Source: Helicobacter pametensis ATCC 51478
Lineage (GTDB): Bacteria; Campylobacterota; Campylobacteria; Campylobacterales; Helicobacteraceae
Assembly: GCF_000518225.1 (NCBI RefSeq)
Contig: NZ_JADE01000008.1
Coordinates: 1-64,000 of the forward strand
Direction: 5' to 3'
Length of the DNA stretch: 64,000 nucleotides
In this document: piece by piece, positions 28,972-37,911 of the stretch
How positions within the stretch are numbered: the stretch's first letter is position 1
Layout: each line of letters opens with the position of its first letter
The notes under the pieces: generated by a model
What the model saw: the letters and a program-made list of their open reading frames with translations, nothing else
Databases searched by the model: none
Told to the model about the DNA's origin: nothing
Position numbers and translations under genes: made by a program

Positions 28972-30035
28972 TGACTTTTTGCCACAACACATCGACTTTG
29001 TTTTTGGAAGGTGTGTGTGATTATCGCTCTTCTAAGAAAGTTATCGATCTAGGAGGAGTACAGAAAATCAAGATTAGCTGTCTGAGACTAGAGAAGCTAG
29101 ATTTTTCATTTGCAATTTTTGTAGATGAGATGCTTAGACATCAGGGTGTCCAATATGAACTTATTGATGCGGCTACAAAATGTCAAGAGATCTTTGATTT
29201 GATTCGTCATAGACGGGGTTTTGTCCCCCAAAAAGAAAAAAGAAGAATTTTAGAATCTCTTGGTAGGTGGGTGTATGGTTGGCTAGAAGGATTGAGGAAT
29301 TTTTGTACATTTTTTGGATTGTTTGTATTTAATCTATTTCGGACAATGATACAGCCCACACTTTTGCGCTTCTCTGCCCTCCTCTTTCATATCAATAATT
29401 CTGGATTTAGGGCTTTGCCTGTGGGGATTATCACTTGTGCCATTGTGAGTGCTGCGATCAGTATCCAAGGGGTGATTCAACTCCAAAAAATGGGTGTGCC
29501 TCTTGCAAGTGTAGAGACGATGGCAAAGCTAGCGCTTAGAGAAATGGGACCCTTTATCTTAGCTCTTGTGATTGCTGGAAGAAGTGCTTCATCTTTTGCC
29601 GCTCAAATTGGTGTGATGAGGATCACAGAAGAGCTAGATGCTATGAAGATTATGGGATTTGATTGGTATCGCTTTATTGTGATTCCTAGATTTTTGGCTC
29701 TTGTGATTGCGATGCCATTGCTTGTGTTTTTGGCAGATATGGCATCTTTATTTGCAAGTGCGGTTGTGATCAAGATCCAGACGGGAATCACTTTTGGTCA
29801 ATATATTGAGCGTTTTTATGAGCATGTAGATCTTTCTCATTTGTGGGTTGGAGTGATCAAATCTCCATTTTTTGGTGCAGTGATTGCGCTTGTGGGGTGT
29901 TATCGTGGGTTGCAAATCGTTGGGGATACCCAATCTGTAGGGAAATACACGACAATCAGCGTTGTCAGTGCTTTATTTTGGATTATTGTGGTTAATGCAA
30001 TTTTTTCAATTATTTTCACAAGGTTTGATATATGA
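28971..30035 (+). CDS. mlaE: Mla-type ABC transporter permease with N-terminal STAS-like domain
   Basis: Inner membrane permease for phospholipid transport between membranes, 354 residues. The first 90 residues resemble a MlaB/STAS domain (KKVIDLGGVQKIKISCLRLE-type, quoted in part), fused to the MlaE core 'EMGPFILALVIAGRSASSFAAQ' and 'MRITEELDAMKIMG' (about 185-225). Such a fusion replaces a separate mlaB gene. Its stop overlaps mlaF by four bases. Confidence 0.9.
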   Translation: MTFCHNTSTLFLEGVCDYRSSKKVIDLGGVQKIKISCLRLEKLDFSFAIFVDEMLRHQGVQYELIDAATKCQEIFDLIRHRRGFVPQKEKRRILESLGRWVYGWLEGLRNFCTFFGLFVFNLFRTMIQPTLLRFSALLFHINNSGFRALPVGIITCAIVSAAISIQGVIQLQKMGVPLASVETMAKLALREMGPFILALVIAGRSASSFAAQIGVMRITEELDAMKIMGFDWYRFIVIPRFLALVIAMPLLVFLADMASLFASAVVIKIQTGITFGQYIERFYEHVDLSHLWVGVIKSPFFGAVIALVGCYRGLQIVGDTQSVGKYTTISVVSALFWIIVVNAIFSIIFTRFDI

Positions 30036-30784
30036 GTGTGATCAGAGTTGAGAATCTAGTGACTAAATTTGGCTCGACCTTGATTCATGATCGTATTAGT
30101 TTTGAGGTTGGGAGTGGAGAGATTTTTGGGATATTGGGAGGGAGCGGAAGTGGGAAAAGTACTCTGCTCCGCACACTTTTGTTTCTCAATCCAATTACTG
30201 AGGGGGAGATTTTTATCTTTGATGAGAGAGTTTCTATGCTCTCACTACCTAGGCAAGAAATGCTTTTGAGAAGATGTGGGGTGTTGTTTCAGTTTGGGGC
30301 TTTGTTTAGTTCGATGAGTGTGCTTGAGAATGTGGGTGTGTTGCTCAAGGAATATTCCAACTATTCTCAAAATATGATTGATGAAAATTCTAAAATGTGG
30401 CTTTCACTTGTGGGGCTTTCACCCAAAGTGTGCTCACTCTATCCTTATGAATTGAGTGGAGGGATGAAGAAGCGTGTAGCATTGGCACGAGCCTTGAGTT
30501 TAAGTCCTGAAATTTTATTTCTTGATGAGCCCACAAGTGGGTTGGATCCAGCAAGTAGCGAAAAGTTTGATGAGCTGATTTTGAAATTGAGAGAATTACT
30601 TGGAATCACGATTGTGATGGTGACGCATGATTTGGATTCGGTCAAAGATTGTATGGATCGTTTTATCGTATTGGAGAAGCAAAAAATTGCTTTCAATGGA
30701 TCTTTGGCATCTACCAATGAGGCGACATATCTTGGTGAATTATTTTCAAACAAGCGAGGGAAGAGAATATGGAACGAAATGTAA
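30032..30784 (+). CDS. mlaF: Mla-type ABC transporter ATPase
   Basis: A 250-residue ABC ATPase: Walker A GGSGSGKST (about 36-44), signature LSGGMKKR (about 137-144), Walker B ILFLDEPTSGLDP (about 156-168). It energises lipid movement by MlaE. It overlaps mlaD by 16 bases. Confidence 0.93.
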   Translation: MSVIRVENLVTKFGSTLIHDRISFEVGSGEIFGILGGSGSGKSTLLRTLLFLNPITEGEIFIFDERVSMLSLPRQEMLLRRCGVLFQFGALFSSMSVLENVGVLLKEYSNYSQNMIDENSKMWLSLVGLSPKVCSLYPYELSGGMKKRVALARALSLSPEILFLDEPTSGLDPASSEKFDELILKLRELLGITIVMVTHDLDSVKDCMDRFIVLEKQKIAFNGSLASTNEATYLGELFSNKRGKRIWNEM

Positions 30785-31563
30785 ATTTTACCTATATTGG
30801 TGGGTTGTTTGTCTTGCTTGTGATTGCGATGGTGGGGTTTGTGATCTGGATGGGTGGAGGTAGTTTGGATCAATCCAAATTCCGCCCCTATGTGCTTTAT
30901 TCACATGAAGGGCTTTCTGGTGTGGGTGTAGGGACAAGTGTTCGTTATAAGGGGATCGTAGTGGGGAAGGTGCAAGCTCTTGGATTTAAGAAGGGAGATA
31001 CAAATCTTATCCAGCTTGATGTGCTTATTGATTCACAAATCCCTATCTATCAAAATGCATGTTTGAGTATCGAGACACAGGGGTTGGCTGGAGGAAGTTT
31101 TCTCAATCTCATTCAGGGCAGTGGTGAGAGATTAAATAGTGGCTCTGAACTTTGCTATCAAAAAGGCTTTATGGGGAAATTGCTTGATAATATTGATAAA
31201 AGTGGTGGGGATACTCGAGAGATTATTGCTCAAGTCAAGGAAATGTTTAATGAGCAAAATGGCCAAAATATTCAAGAAATTATTGTAGCACTCAAAGTGA
31301 TTTTGCAAAATCTTGAAGAAACACGCCAAAACATTGATAAACTCAGTATCGCCGCCAATAAAACAATCGATCATATCAATGTGAGTCTAGAGCGTGGAGA
31401 CTACAATATCCGATCTATTGTCGCACCAGCGATGCTTGGGATTGAGAATAGTCTCGGTGAGATGAATCGTTTCTTCTCCAAAGCCAATCTTTTGTTAAAT
31501 CGCTTGGAGAAAAGCCCGTATGAGGCAATTTTTGGAGAACGAGAAAAAGGAAAAAAAGAATGA
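30769..31563 (+). CDS. mlaD: MlaD/MCE-domain protein
   Basis: A 264-residue substrate-binding component. One N-terminal transmembrane helix (about 10-28) is followed by the MCE domain (GLSGVGVGTSVRYKGIVVG, about 47-65, and 'GLAGGSFLNLIQG', about 105-117). A C-terminal helical region (about 150-255) should form the tunnel-like barrel seen in MCE hexamers. It overlaps the downstream lipoprotein gene by four bases. Confidence 0.92.
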   Translation: MERNVNFTYIGGLFVLLVIAMVGFVIWMGGGSLDQSKFRPYVLYSHEGLSGVGVGTSVRYKGIVVGKVQALGFKKGDTNLIQLDVLIDSQIPIYQNACLSIETQGLAGGSFLNLIQGSGERLNSGSELCYQKGFMGKLLDNIDKSGGDTREIIAQVKEMFNEQNGQNIQEIIVALKVILQNLEETRQNIDKLSIAANKTIDHINVSLERGDYNIRSIVAPAMLGIENSLGEMNRFFSKANLLLNRLEKSPYEAIFGEREKGKKE

Positions 31564-32138
31564 AAAGATTATCGCTTCTGCCAATCGCACTACTTTTAAC
31601 CGGCTGCTTTAGCCTAAAAACACCTCTTCCTGAAGTCAACTATTATGATTTGGATTTTGCGATTGATTCAAAAGATCAGAGTTGTTCCAAACCTTATAGG
31701 GTTGGGATTGCTGATATTCGCGCACTTGCAGTTTATGAAGATCATAATATCGTTCTCAAAAAACAAAATGGAGAAGTAACTCATGCGCCTAGACTTTCTT
31801 GGGTTGATTTGCCCAAGAATCTCCTCAAAAAAGCCATCATTGAACAATTTGACGCCCAGTGTATCGGAGTTTCGATCCCTCCATTTGGTGGAGTAAGGAA
31901 TGATTTTTTACTCAAACTTGAATTGTTGAATTTTGAAATTGCTCAAGAAAAGAGTGGAGATGTTGCGCGTGTTGGGATTTTTTATGAATTATCAGATTTG
32001 AAAGACTTTAAGATCTTAGAGAGTGGAATGATTGTCAAGAGTGAGCCAGCCAATGACTATATCACTTCATTTAAGCGTGCAATCCAAGCTCTTAGCGATG
32101 AACTTGCACAAAAAATCAAAACTCTACAACATCAATAA
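31560..32138 (+). CDS. ABC-type transport auxiliary lipoprotein (PqiC/YmbA-like)
   Basis: A 192-residue lipoprotein: signal peptide with lipobox LLLTGC (Cys near residue 16), then 'VNYYDLDF' and 'YRVGIADIRALAVYEDHNIV', which fit the ABC_trans_aux family that partners MCE systems at the outer membrane. Last gene of the glmS-mla operon; there is no mlaC homologue here. Confidence 0.8.
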   Translation: MKRLSLLPIALLLTGCFSLKTPLPEVNYYDLDFAIDSKDQSCSKPYRVGIADIRALAVYEDHNIVLKKQNGEVTHAPRLSWVDLPKNLLKKAIIEQFDAQCIGVSIPPFGGVRNDFLLKLELLNFEIAQEKSGDVARVGIFYELSDLKDFKILESGMIVKSEPANDYITSFKRAIQALSDELAQKIKTLQHQ

Positions 32139-32183
32139 CTTCTATAGATCTTATGAGCACGATCAAGCTTGGGTTTGGTCGCC

Positions 32184-33137
32184 TCAAGATTTGATTCCAG
32201 CCTCAATCAACATATGCAAGTGTAAAGCTCCAAGAATCTGTCCTTGAGCATCTGTAATCGCCAAAACCTGAATCTTGTGCTCTTCCATCAGTCTAAGTGC
32301 ATCATAAGCCAAAAGATTTGGATCTTGACAGGCCTTGGGAGATTTGGAAGCAAAATCAATGGCCAAAGCCCCAAGATCAAAACACTCACTCATCATAGCC
32401 CTTCTTAAATCCCCATCGCTCAAGATAGCCACAAGAGCACCATCTTGGAGGATGAATGCACTCCCAAGTCTTGCCTTACTCATAGTGATGATAGCCTCTT
32501 TGAGTGGGGTTTGGGTGGAGATGAGAGGAAGATTTTGTGTTTGCATTAGATCTCCAACTTTGAGAAATAGTCTTTTGCCCAAGCTTCCTCCAGGATGAAA
32601 GGAGGCAAAATCACTGTGTGTGAAATTGCGTTTTTTCATCAAGCATACTGCCAAAGCATCGCCAAGGGCAAGAGTAAGTGTCGTCGATGTGGTGGGAGCT
32701 GTGTTGAGGGGGCAGGCTTCATGCGCAATATGAAGACTAAGAAAGTGATCTCCAAGTTTTGAGATAGAGCTTTGGGGGTCTTTGGTCATTGTGATGATTT
32801 TGCAGCCCTTGGCCTTGATGTGTGGAAGGACGACTTTTAGCTCATCGCTTTCTCCACTATAGCTAATGGCAAGGATAGAATCTTTTGACTCAATCATTCC
32901 CAAATCACCATGAAGAGCCTCTGTAGGATGGACAAAGAAGCTTGGAGTCCCAGTGCTTGCAAGAGTTGCAGCAATCTTTGCACCAATCAATCCACTCTTT
33001 CCTACGCCCATCACAATGAGCTTGCCTTGGGTGTCTAGGATGCATTGGATGATTTGCTCAAGCTCTTTTTCTTCCAATGAAGCATTGAGGAGAGCCTGAG
33101 CTTCTTGATGTAATACCTCTTTTGCTGTTGTAAGCAT
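32184..33137 (-). CDS. kdsD: Arabinose-5-phosphate isomerase (KDO synthesis)
   Basis: Converts ribulose-5-phosphate to arabinose-5-phosphate for KDO. 317 residues: N-terminal SIS domain (GVGKSGLIGAKIAATLASTG, about 41-60; HPTEALHGDLGM, about 66-77) and two CBS domains (about 195-315). It begins three bases after the rnj stop, so it belongs to the ksgA-rnj-kdsD operon. Confidence 0.94.
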   Translation of the reverse strand: MLTTAKEVLHQEAQALLNASLEEKELEQIIQCILDTQGKLIVMGVGKSGLIGAKIAATLASTGTPSFFVHPTEALHGDLGMIESKDSILAISYSGESDELKVVLPHIKAKGCKIITMTKDPQSSISKLGDHFLSLHIAHEACPLNTAPTTSTTLTLALGDALAVCLMKKRNFTHSDFASFHPGGSLGKRLFLKVGDLMQTQNLPLISTQTPLKEAIITMSKARLGSAFILQDGALVAILSDGDLRRAMMSECFDLGALAIDFASKSPKACQDPNLLAYDALRLMEEHKIQVLAITDAQGQILGALHLHMLIEAGIKS

Positions 33138-33140
33138 AGT

Positions 33141-35156
33141 TTAATCCACAAAGAAGCTGATGCTCATCAATGGATATTTTTTATATTTTTTGAAGAGCAT
33201 TTTTTTGAGAAGATTTCTGGCTTCAAACTCTAGGTTTTTGGGCGTAATATCCTTTTTGAAAGCTTTGAGCATCAGCAAGAGAGCTTCTTGAATCTCTTTT
33301 GAAAGGAGCTTTTCTTCTTTTGTACTAATGAGTCCAAAGCTGTGGATTCTGAGTTCATCACTGAAATCAAGTTTGCGTTTATCGATCTTGGCACTGATGG
33401 AGAGAGTGCCATCATTGGCAAGATTCTGACGATCCGAAATCATATTTTGATCAATGATTCGATCTACTTGGTTGTCGACAAAGGTTTTTCCAGTTTTGAT
33501 GGAGCGAACTTTTCTGATGTAGTTTGGATTAACTTCAATCTGATCTCCATCTTCCATCAAATAAATATTGCGCTCAGGCACACCGCATTTGATCGCTGTG
33601 TCTTTGTGCTTGGCGATATGGTTGTATTCTCCATGGACAGGGAGGAAAAACTTGGGCTTGACCAATCTTAACATAAGCTTCTGTTCTTCCTGTGCGGCAT
33701 GTCCGCTCACATGAATTTCACTGAAATCTTGGTATGCCACCTGCGCTCCACCTTTTTGGAGATGATTGATCACAGCAGAGACTGAGCCTTCATTACCAGG
33801 GATTGCCTTGGCTGAAATGATGACTAGATCTGTGGGCTTGATTTTGATATGGCGATGCTCATCTGTAGCCATACGATATAGCGCACTCATGGTTTCCCCT
33901 TGAGATCCTGTGGTGACGATAAGCACCTCTTCATCTGGGTATTTTTCTACCTCATGTGCCTCAATAAAGATTCCTTGAGGAAGATTGATGTATCCCAGTT
34001 CTCTTGCGATTTCAAGATTTTTTTCCATTGAGCGTCCGATGACTGCGACTTTGCGGTTGTATTTGATTCCAAAACTAATCGCTTGATAAACTCTGTGAAT
34101 ATTGGAGCTAAATGTGCTCATGATCACGCGCCCCTCAGCACCTTTGAACAATCGATCAAAGGTGGGGCCAACGATTGCTTCACTTGGCGTCACTCCGCTT
34201 TTGTGAGAATTTGTGCTATCACTTAATAGAAGCATAACTCCCTCTTCTCCATAATGAGCTAAGCGATGTAGATCTGTTGGAAGTCCATCAATGGGTGTGT
34301 GATCGATTTTGAAATCTCCAGTATGAATGATCACCCCAGCTTCTGTCCTGATTGCGAGTGCTGAGGCATCGATGACAGAGTGAGTGATATGAATCCATTC
34401 GATTTCAAATTCTCCGATTGTGATTGGTTTGCGCTTCTCGACACTTCTAAAGAGTGAGCGATATTTTTTGAGGCCATGCTCGTCAAATTTTGCACTAATC
34501 ATCCCTAGGGGCAGTGGTGTCCCATAAAGTGGGAATTGCATGATTTTGTAAAGATATGGCACTGCTCCGATATGATCCTCGTGAGCATGAGTAATGATCA
34601 CGGCTTCAATCTTATCTTTGATAGTTTGCAGATAGCTAAAGTCTGGAATCAAAATATCCACCCCAGGCATACTCTCATCAGGGAAACTCATCCCTACATC
34701 AATGATGATGGCTGATTTTTCTGTCTCGATGACTGTCATATTGCCACCAATCTCTCTAAGTCCTCCAAGCGGTGTGATTCTAATCTTGGCTTTGCTATTG
34801 AGATTGAGCTTGAAGTGAGGATTGAGGCTACCTTTTTGGATGCGTGTATTGGAATCAACACTTTTTCTCAATTCACGATGGAGGTGGAGATTTCCTTTTT
34901 CACTAATACTTTTGATCTCATGGACGCCATTGTGAGATTCGCCCTCTTCTGATTTTTTGTGTGAATTGGTATTGGGGTTTTTCCCACTCCATCGTCTTGG
35001 TTTTCTTGTATTGCCCCCAAATCCAGAGGATCCATGCTGTGAAGATGGAGCATTGTTTGGGTTCTCTGCTTTGTGAGGACGCGTTGCTCTGTCGTGAGAT
35101 TTGCTTGGATTGCGCTGGAAGCCTGATCTTTTTTCTTTGTTGTCGATATTTTCCAT
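33141..35156 (-). CDS. rnj: Ribonuclease J
   Basis: Endo- and 5'-3' exoribonuclease, 671 residues. A basic, low-complexity N-terminal extension of about 130 residues, typical of Helicobacter RNase J, precedes the metallo-beta-lactamase core with HAHEDHIG (about 190-197), a beta-CASP domain, 'GHAAQEE' and the C-terminal 'LPVHGEY'. It starts 11 bases after the ksgA stop. In Helicobacter it forms the main degradosome with RhpA. Confidence 0.95.
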   Translation of the reverse strand: MENIDNKEKRSGFQRNPSKSHDRATRPHKAENPNNAPSSQHGSSGFGGNTRKPRRWSGKNPNTNSHKKSEEGESHNGVHEIKSISEKGNLHLHRELRKSVDSNTRIQKGSLNPHFKLNLNSKAKIRITPLGGLREIGGNMTVIETEKSAIIIDVGMSFPDESMPGVDILIPDFSYLQTIKDKIEAVIITHAHEDHIGAVPYLYKIMQFPLYGTPLPLGMISAKFDEHGLKKYRSLFRSVEKRKPITIGEFEIEWIHITHSVIDASALAIRTEAGVIIHTGDFKIDHTPIDGLPTDLHRLAHYGEEGVMLLLSDSTNSHKSGVTPSEAIVGPTFDRLFKGAEGRVIMSTFSSNIHRVYQAISFGIKYNRKVAVIGRSMEKNLEIARELGYINLPQGIFIEAHEVEKYPDEEVLIVTTGSQGETMSALYRMATDEHRHIKIKPTDLVIISAKAIPGNEGSVSAVINHLQKGGAQVAYQDFSEIHVSGHAAQEEQKLMLRLVKPKFFLPVHGEYNHIAKHKDTAIKCGVPERNIYLMEDGDQIEVNPNYIRKVRSIKTGKTFVDNQVDRIIDQNMISDRQNLANDGTLSISAKIDKRKLDFSDELRIHSFGLISTKEEKLLSKEIQEALLLMLKAFKKDITPKNLEFEARNLLKKMLFKKYKKYPLMSISFFVD

Positions 35157-35167
35157 TTCTGACCTCT

Positions 35168-35959
35168 TTATAAAAGTTTTAAAAATTGGTGATAAAGCGA
35201 AGTGCTGACTTCGTGAGGTCTTGAATTATCTTCAAGATTCAATGCATGAAATGCCTCACGGATCTTATGCGCAGGATAGAGATGAAGAAGATTTTTGGAG
35301 AGCTTTTTGCGAGGAGCAGCAAAAGCAGTCTTCAATAAGCGCTCCAAAGATGCTAGCTCATCAAGTGTTGGATGTTGGGGGGATTTGATAATCCTAAAAA
35401 CCGCTGAAGTCACTTTGGGAGCAGGTTCAAAAGCGGATGGAGGAACATCAAACAAATAGTCTATTTTCCCAACACTTTGTGCGATCACACTCAGAGCACA
35501 AAACTCTTTGTCAAAGACTTGCGCGCAGAATTTATGTGCGACCTCCTTTTGTGTCATGACGACCAATCCCTCACACATTGGATCTCTCAGTAATCGCAAA
35601 ACAATATGTGTCGCAATATAGTAGGGAAGATTGGAGATCAAAAAATATGGCTCTGCATGTAGCCATGCATATTGATTCTCCAATCCCATCACATCGCAAC
35701 AGATAAGCTTGAGGCATCCTTTCTCTATAGTCATCTGGTGTCTATCACTAAGCAAAGAACATAAGTCCCTATCAACTTCATAAGCTATCAAATTGTGGAG
35801 TTTGAGTAGCTCATCTGTCAGATCACCCAAGCCAATCCCGATCTCAATCATCTGTGACTGTGTAGCGGGAATCGCTTCGATGATTTGGCGGAGATAAGTC
35901 TGATCTTTGAGGAAGTTCTGACCAAATCTCTTTTTTGCTCTATAATTCACGATTTGCAC
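35168..35959 (-). CDS. ksgA: 16S rRNA dimethyladenosine transferase
   Basis: Dimethylates two adenosines in the 3' hairpin of 16S rRNA. About 263 residues: KKRFGQNFLKD (about 8-18), SAM site EIGIGLGDLTDELL, and the catalytic NLPYY (about 105-109). The open frame extends 94 codons further upstream but that part is not family-like and crosses a good -10 (TACAAT on the minus strand near 35976). I therefore prefer GTG 35959 (AAGGA just upstream); GTG 35950 is the alternative. Confidence 0.9.
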   Translation of the reverse strand: MQIVNYRAKKRFGQNFLKDQTYLRQIIEAIPATQSQMIEIGIGLGDLTDELLKLHNLIAYEVDRDLCSLLSDRHQMTIEKGCLKLICCDVMGLENQYAWLHAEPYFLISNLPYYIATHIVLRLLRDPMCEGLVVMTQKEVAHKFCAQVFDKEFCALSVIAQSVGKIDYLFDVPPSAFEPAPKVTSAVFRIIKSPQHPTLDELASLERLLKTAFAAPRKKLSKNLLHLYPAHKIREAFHALNLEDNSRPHEVSTSLYHQFLKLL

Positions 35960-36019
35960 TGTCCTTTTGGCTTGGATTGTATCGTTTTTTTGTAATGTTT
36001 TAGATGTTTTGGAGAAAGT

Positions 36020-36586
36020 ATGTTTGTGTGTGCGGGAAATGGGGAGGAGTTTGAGTTTGCTGTGAGTATTGGTGTGGGACTCATAGAGAGTGCGATCAAT
36101 CTTGCTAGAGTTTGCGAGAGAGAAAGACCAGATTGTTTGATCTTTGTGGGGAGTGCTGGGAGCTATGATGGGGATATGGAACTGCTTGAGCTTTGTGTCA
36201 GTAGTGAAGCCACGCAGATAGAATCTTCTCTTTTGCTTCATGATAGCTATACACCGATTGAAAATCGTATCTGTGCTTTGAGTGATGTTTCACATGAAAC
36301 AATTCAAAGGATCAAAGCTCTTGGATTGAGAGAGGTTGTAGTCAATTCAAGTAACTATATCACGACAGATATCCATCATGCTCAAAGAATACAGGAGAAG
36401 GGAATCTTGCTAGAGAATATGGAGTTTTTTTCTGTATTAAGCGTGGCAAATGCTTTTGAGATTCCTGCTATTGGGGTATTTTGTGTGAGTAATTATTGTG
36501 GGAGCGAGGCTCATCAGGAGTTTTTGAAAAATTGTAAGGAAGTGATGGGGAGATTGAGAGGAGTGATTGAAAAACTTGAGGTTTAG
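36020..36586 (+). CDS. Purine nucleoside phosphorylase/MTA nucleosidase-like protein
   Basis: A 188-residue protein resembling PNP/UDP phosphorylase family members: 'LIFVGSAGSYDG' (about 41-52), 'VVVNSSNYITTD', and the active-site like 'LENMEFFSVLSVANAFEIPAIGV' (quoted in part; Glu near 139). It is shorter than MTA/SAH nucleosidase (about 230). Substrate is uncertain. ATG 36020 has GGAG seven bases upstream. Divergent from ksgA. Confidence 0.68.
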   Translation: MFVCAGNGEEFEFAVSIGVGLIESAINLARVCERERPDCLIFVGSAGSYDGDMELLELCVSSEATQIESSLLLHDSYTPIENRICALSDVSHETIQRIKALGLREVVVNSSNYITTDIHHAQRIQEKGILLENMEFFSVLSVANAFEIPAIGVFCVSNYCGSEAHQEFLKNCKEVMGRLRGVIEKLEV

Positions 36587-36628
36587 AGAAGTTATTTTTA
36601 GATTTTTCTCTGACATACTTTGTTAAAT

Positions 36629-36647
36629 CCCCCCCCCCCTTTTTTTT
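36629..36647. repeat. Homopolymer C11T8 between convergent genes
   Basis: Eleven C then eight T in the 115-base gap between the nucleosidase-like gene (ends 36586) and the convergent gene ending at 36702. Downstream AAACAAAGGGGG (about 36663-36674) can pair with CCCCCTTTtTTT, so the tract could form one arm of a terminator-like hairpin. Confidence 0.85.
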
Positions 36648-36701
36648 CTTACTCCTTCATGCAAACAAAGGGGGAGACTCACCCTATAACACAAGGTAAG
36701 A

Positions 36702-37316
36702 TTACTTTGAATTTTTGTCGAAACTAAAAAATAGATTCTCTAGCATTCTCATTTTTGTGAATTTTGCTGTAATTGGATAAGCGCTTGAAACGACATCAAA
36801 GATTTGTTGAAAAAAATCCATTTCAATAATTTCTTCGCAAAGTGTTTTATAGATAAGATATTGGTTTATTTCTTTTGTTTTGTTGTTATATGTTTTTTTG
36901 TAAATATCCTCGATAAGAAGGTTTTTTTCAAAAAAGCTTTTGATACGACTATCAAATATAGGATATTTTTTTGGATTCGCAAAGTGCAAAATCTTTGAAG
37001 CTCCAACAATCGAATTATTTACACTTTTTATAAGATTAAGATAATCACTGTGATCCAATGGTTCTTCTTGTTTTGCTTTATTTAGAGTATTGATTGCCTC
37101 TTGAGTGATGTTTATATTTGGAATTGTTGGCATCCAACCATAAATTAAGTAGGCACCGATAGTAAAAAAATGATGATCAAAAACTTCTATATTTTGGAAA
37201 AAATTAAGAAATTCAAAATAGCTATCAAAGTATTGTGTTTCGATATTTGTTGTTTTTAGATACTCACAAATTGTTTCTAAAACATTGTCTTTTTCGTAGA
37301 GTGAAAATTTTTCCAT
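36702..37316 (-). CDS. Protein of unknown function with LHFxNPxxxPIxDSR motif
   Basis: A 204-residue soluble, helical, Asn/Phe-rich protein. The distinct feature is 'SKILHFANPKKYPIFDSRI' near residues 110-128, a pattern I associate with accessory genes of unknown role. No signal or membrane segment. ATG 37316 has AGGAG five to six bases upstream, and that box overlaps the stop of the secreted-protein gene, so the two are one operon. AT-rich compared with the flanking core genes, which suggests transfer. Expression probably follows the slippery promoter at 37737-37766. Confidence 0.7.
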   Translation of the reverse strand: MEKFSLYEKDNVLETICEYLKTTNIETQYFDSYFEFLNFFQNIEVFDHHFFTIGAYLIYGWMPTIPNINITQEAINTLNKAKQEEPLDHSDYLNLIKSVNNSIVGASKILHFANPKKYPIFDSRIKSFFEKNLLIEDIYKKTYNNKTKEINQYLIYKTLCEEIIEMDFFQQIFDVVSSAYPITAKFTKMRMLENLFFSFDKNSK

Positions 37317-37324
37317 TTTTTCTC

Positions 37325-37705
37325 CTATTCGACACATTTGTTCAAAACTGCCGTAACAACCAATGATCCAAATAATGGATAGCTGTAGCTTTTTTGGATC
37401 ACCATTTTTTTAATTTGTTTGTGATAGGTATAGAGGACAAAACCAGCATCAACGGGTTCGAGAAATTGAGAGTTGTCTATATTGTCGGCAATCATAATGA
37501 GGGGATTCCATTTGGATTGATTTCCAGATACAAAAAAATCTTTTTCATTCCGTTTGAAATAGAGTTTAAATTCATCTTTTTGTAGGGATTTTTCTTTTCC
37601 TGTTTGCAGATCATAATCTCCAGATATTGCATCATAGCAATGTGAGGGAAATGCAAATAAACACGAGTTTAATAAGAGGGTTAAAAGTAAAGCTTTTGCT
37701 TTCAT
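37325..37705 (-). CDS. Small secreted protein, unknown function
   Basis: A 126-residue protein with a signal peptide (KAKALLLTLLLNSCLFAFPS, cleavage near 19-20). The mature part has Cys near 23 and a C-terminal Cys (NKCVE) that could form a disulfide. No domain recognised. ATG 37705 has AAAGGA six bases upstream. First gene of the two-gene unit behind the G-tract promoter. Confidence 0.7.
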   Translation of the reverse strand: MKAKALLLTLLLNSCLFAFPSHCYDAISGDYDLQTGKEKSLQKDEFKLYFKRNEKDFFVSGNQSKWNPLIMIADNIDNSQFLEPVDAGFVLYTYHKQIKKMVIQKSYSYPLFGSLVVTAVLNKCVE

Positions 37706-37736
37706 GGAAGATCCTTTGTTTTGATTCTGAAAGTGA

Positions 37737-37766
37737 ATTATGCCCCCCCCCCAGCTTATTTGTCAA
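37737..37766 (-). promoter_or_regulatory. Promoter with G10 tract in its spacer (probably phase variable)
   Basis: On the minus strand a perfect -35 TTGACA (37766-37761) and a -10 CATAAT (37742-37737) are separated by 18 bases, of which ten are a G run (C10 on plus at 37743-37752). Loss of one base would give the 17-base optimum. The start of transcription would fall near 37730, about 25 bases ahead of the secreted-protein ATG. This layout matches known slippage-controlled promoters such as Neisseria porA. Seen in sequence; switching is inferred. Confidence 0.8.
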
Positions 37767-37819
37767 GAAAAAAATGATAAAAATTTTAAAAATATAGAAA
37801 ATGCATAGTTGCATAGCTG

Positions 37820-37825
37820 TATAAT
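37820..37825 (+). promoter_or_regulatory. -10 box of the RelB/RelE module
   Basis: A consensus TATAAT lies 87 bases upstream of the antitoxin ATG, just after two direct copies of TGCATAG (37802-37808 and 37810-37816), which could be an autoregulation site. Confidence 0.55.
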
Positions 37826-37911
37826 TTTTAGATTCTGCTGTTTGCCACAATATGCTTCGCCAAACAAATCAAAACATACAAAATCATACAAGAGTAGAAA
37901 GGATACATACA

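Noticed and set aside
35960-36241. 94-codon N-terminal extension of the ksgA open frame
   Set aside because: Not like the family, lies opposite the nucleosidase-like gene, and contains the likely ksgA promoter (TACAAT).
36611-36624. GACATACTTTGTTA as a fourth copy of the GACA-N5-TGTC repeat
   Set aside because: The second arm is imperfect and no start codon or promoter follows.
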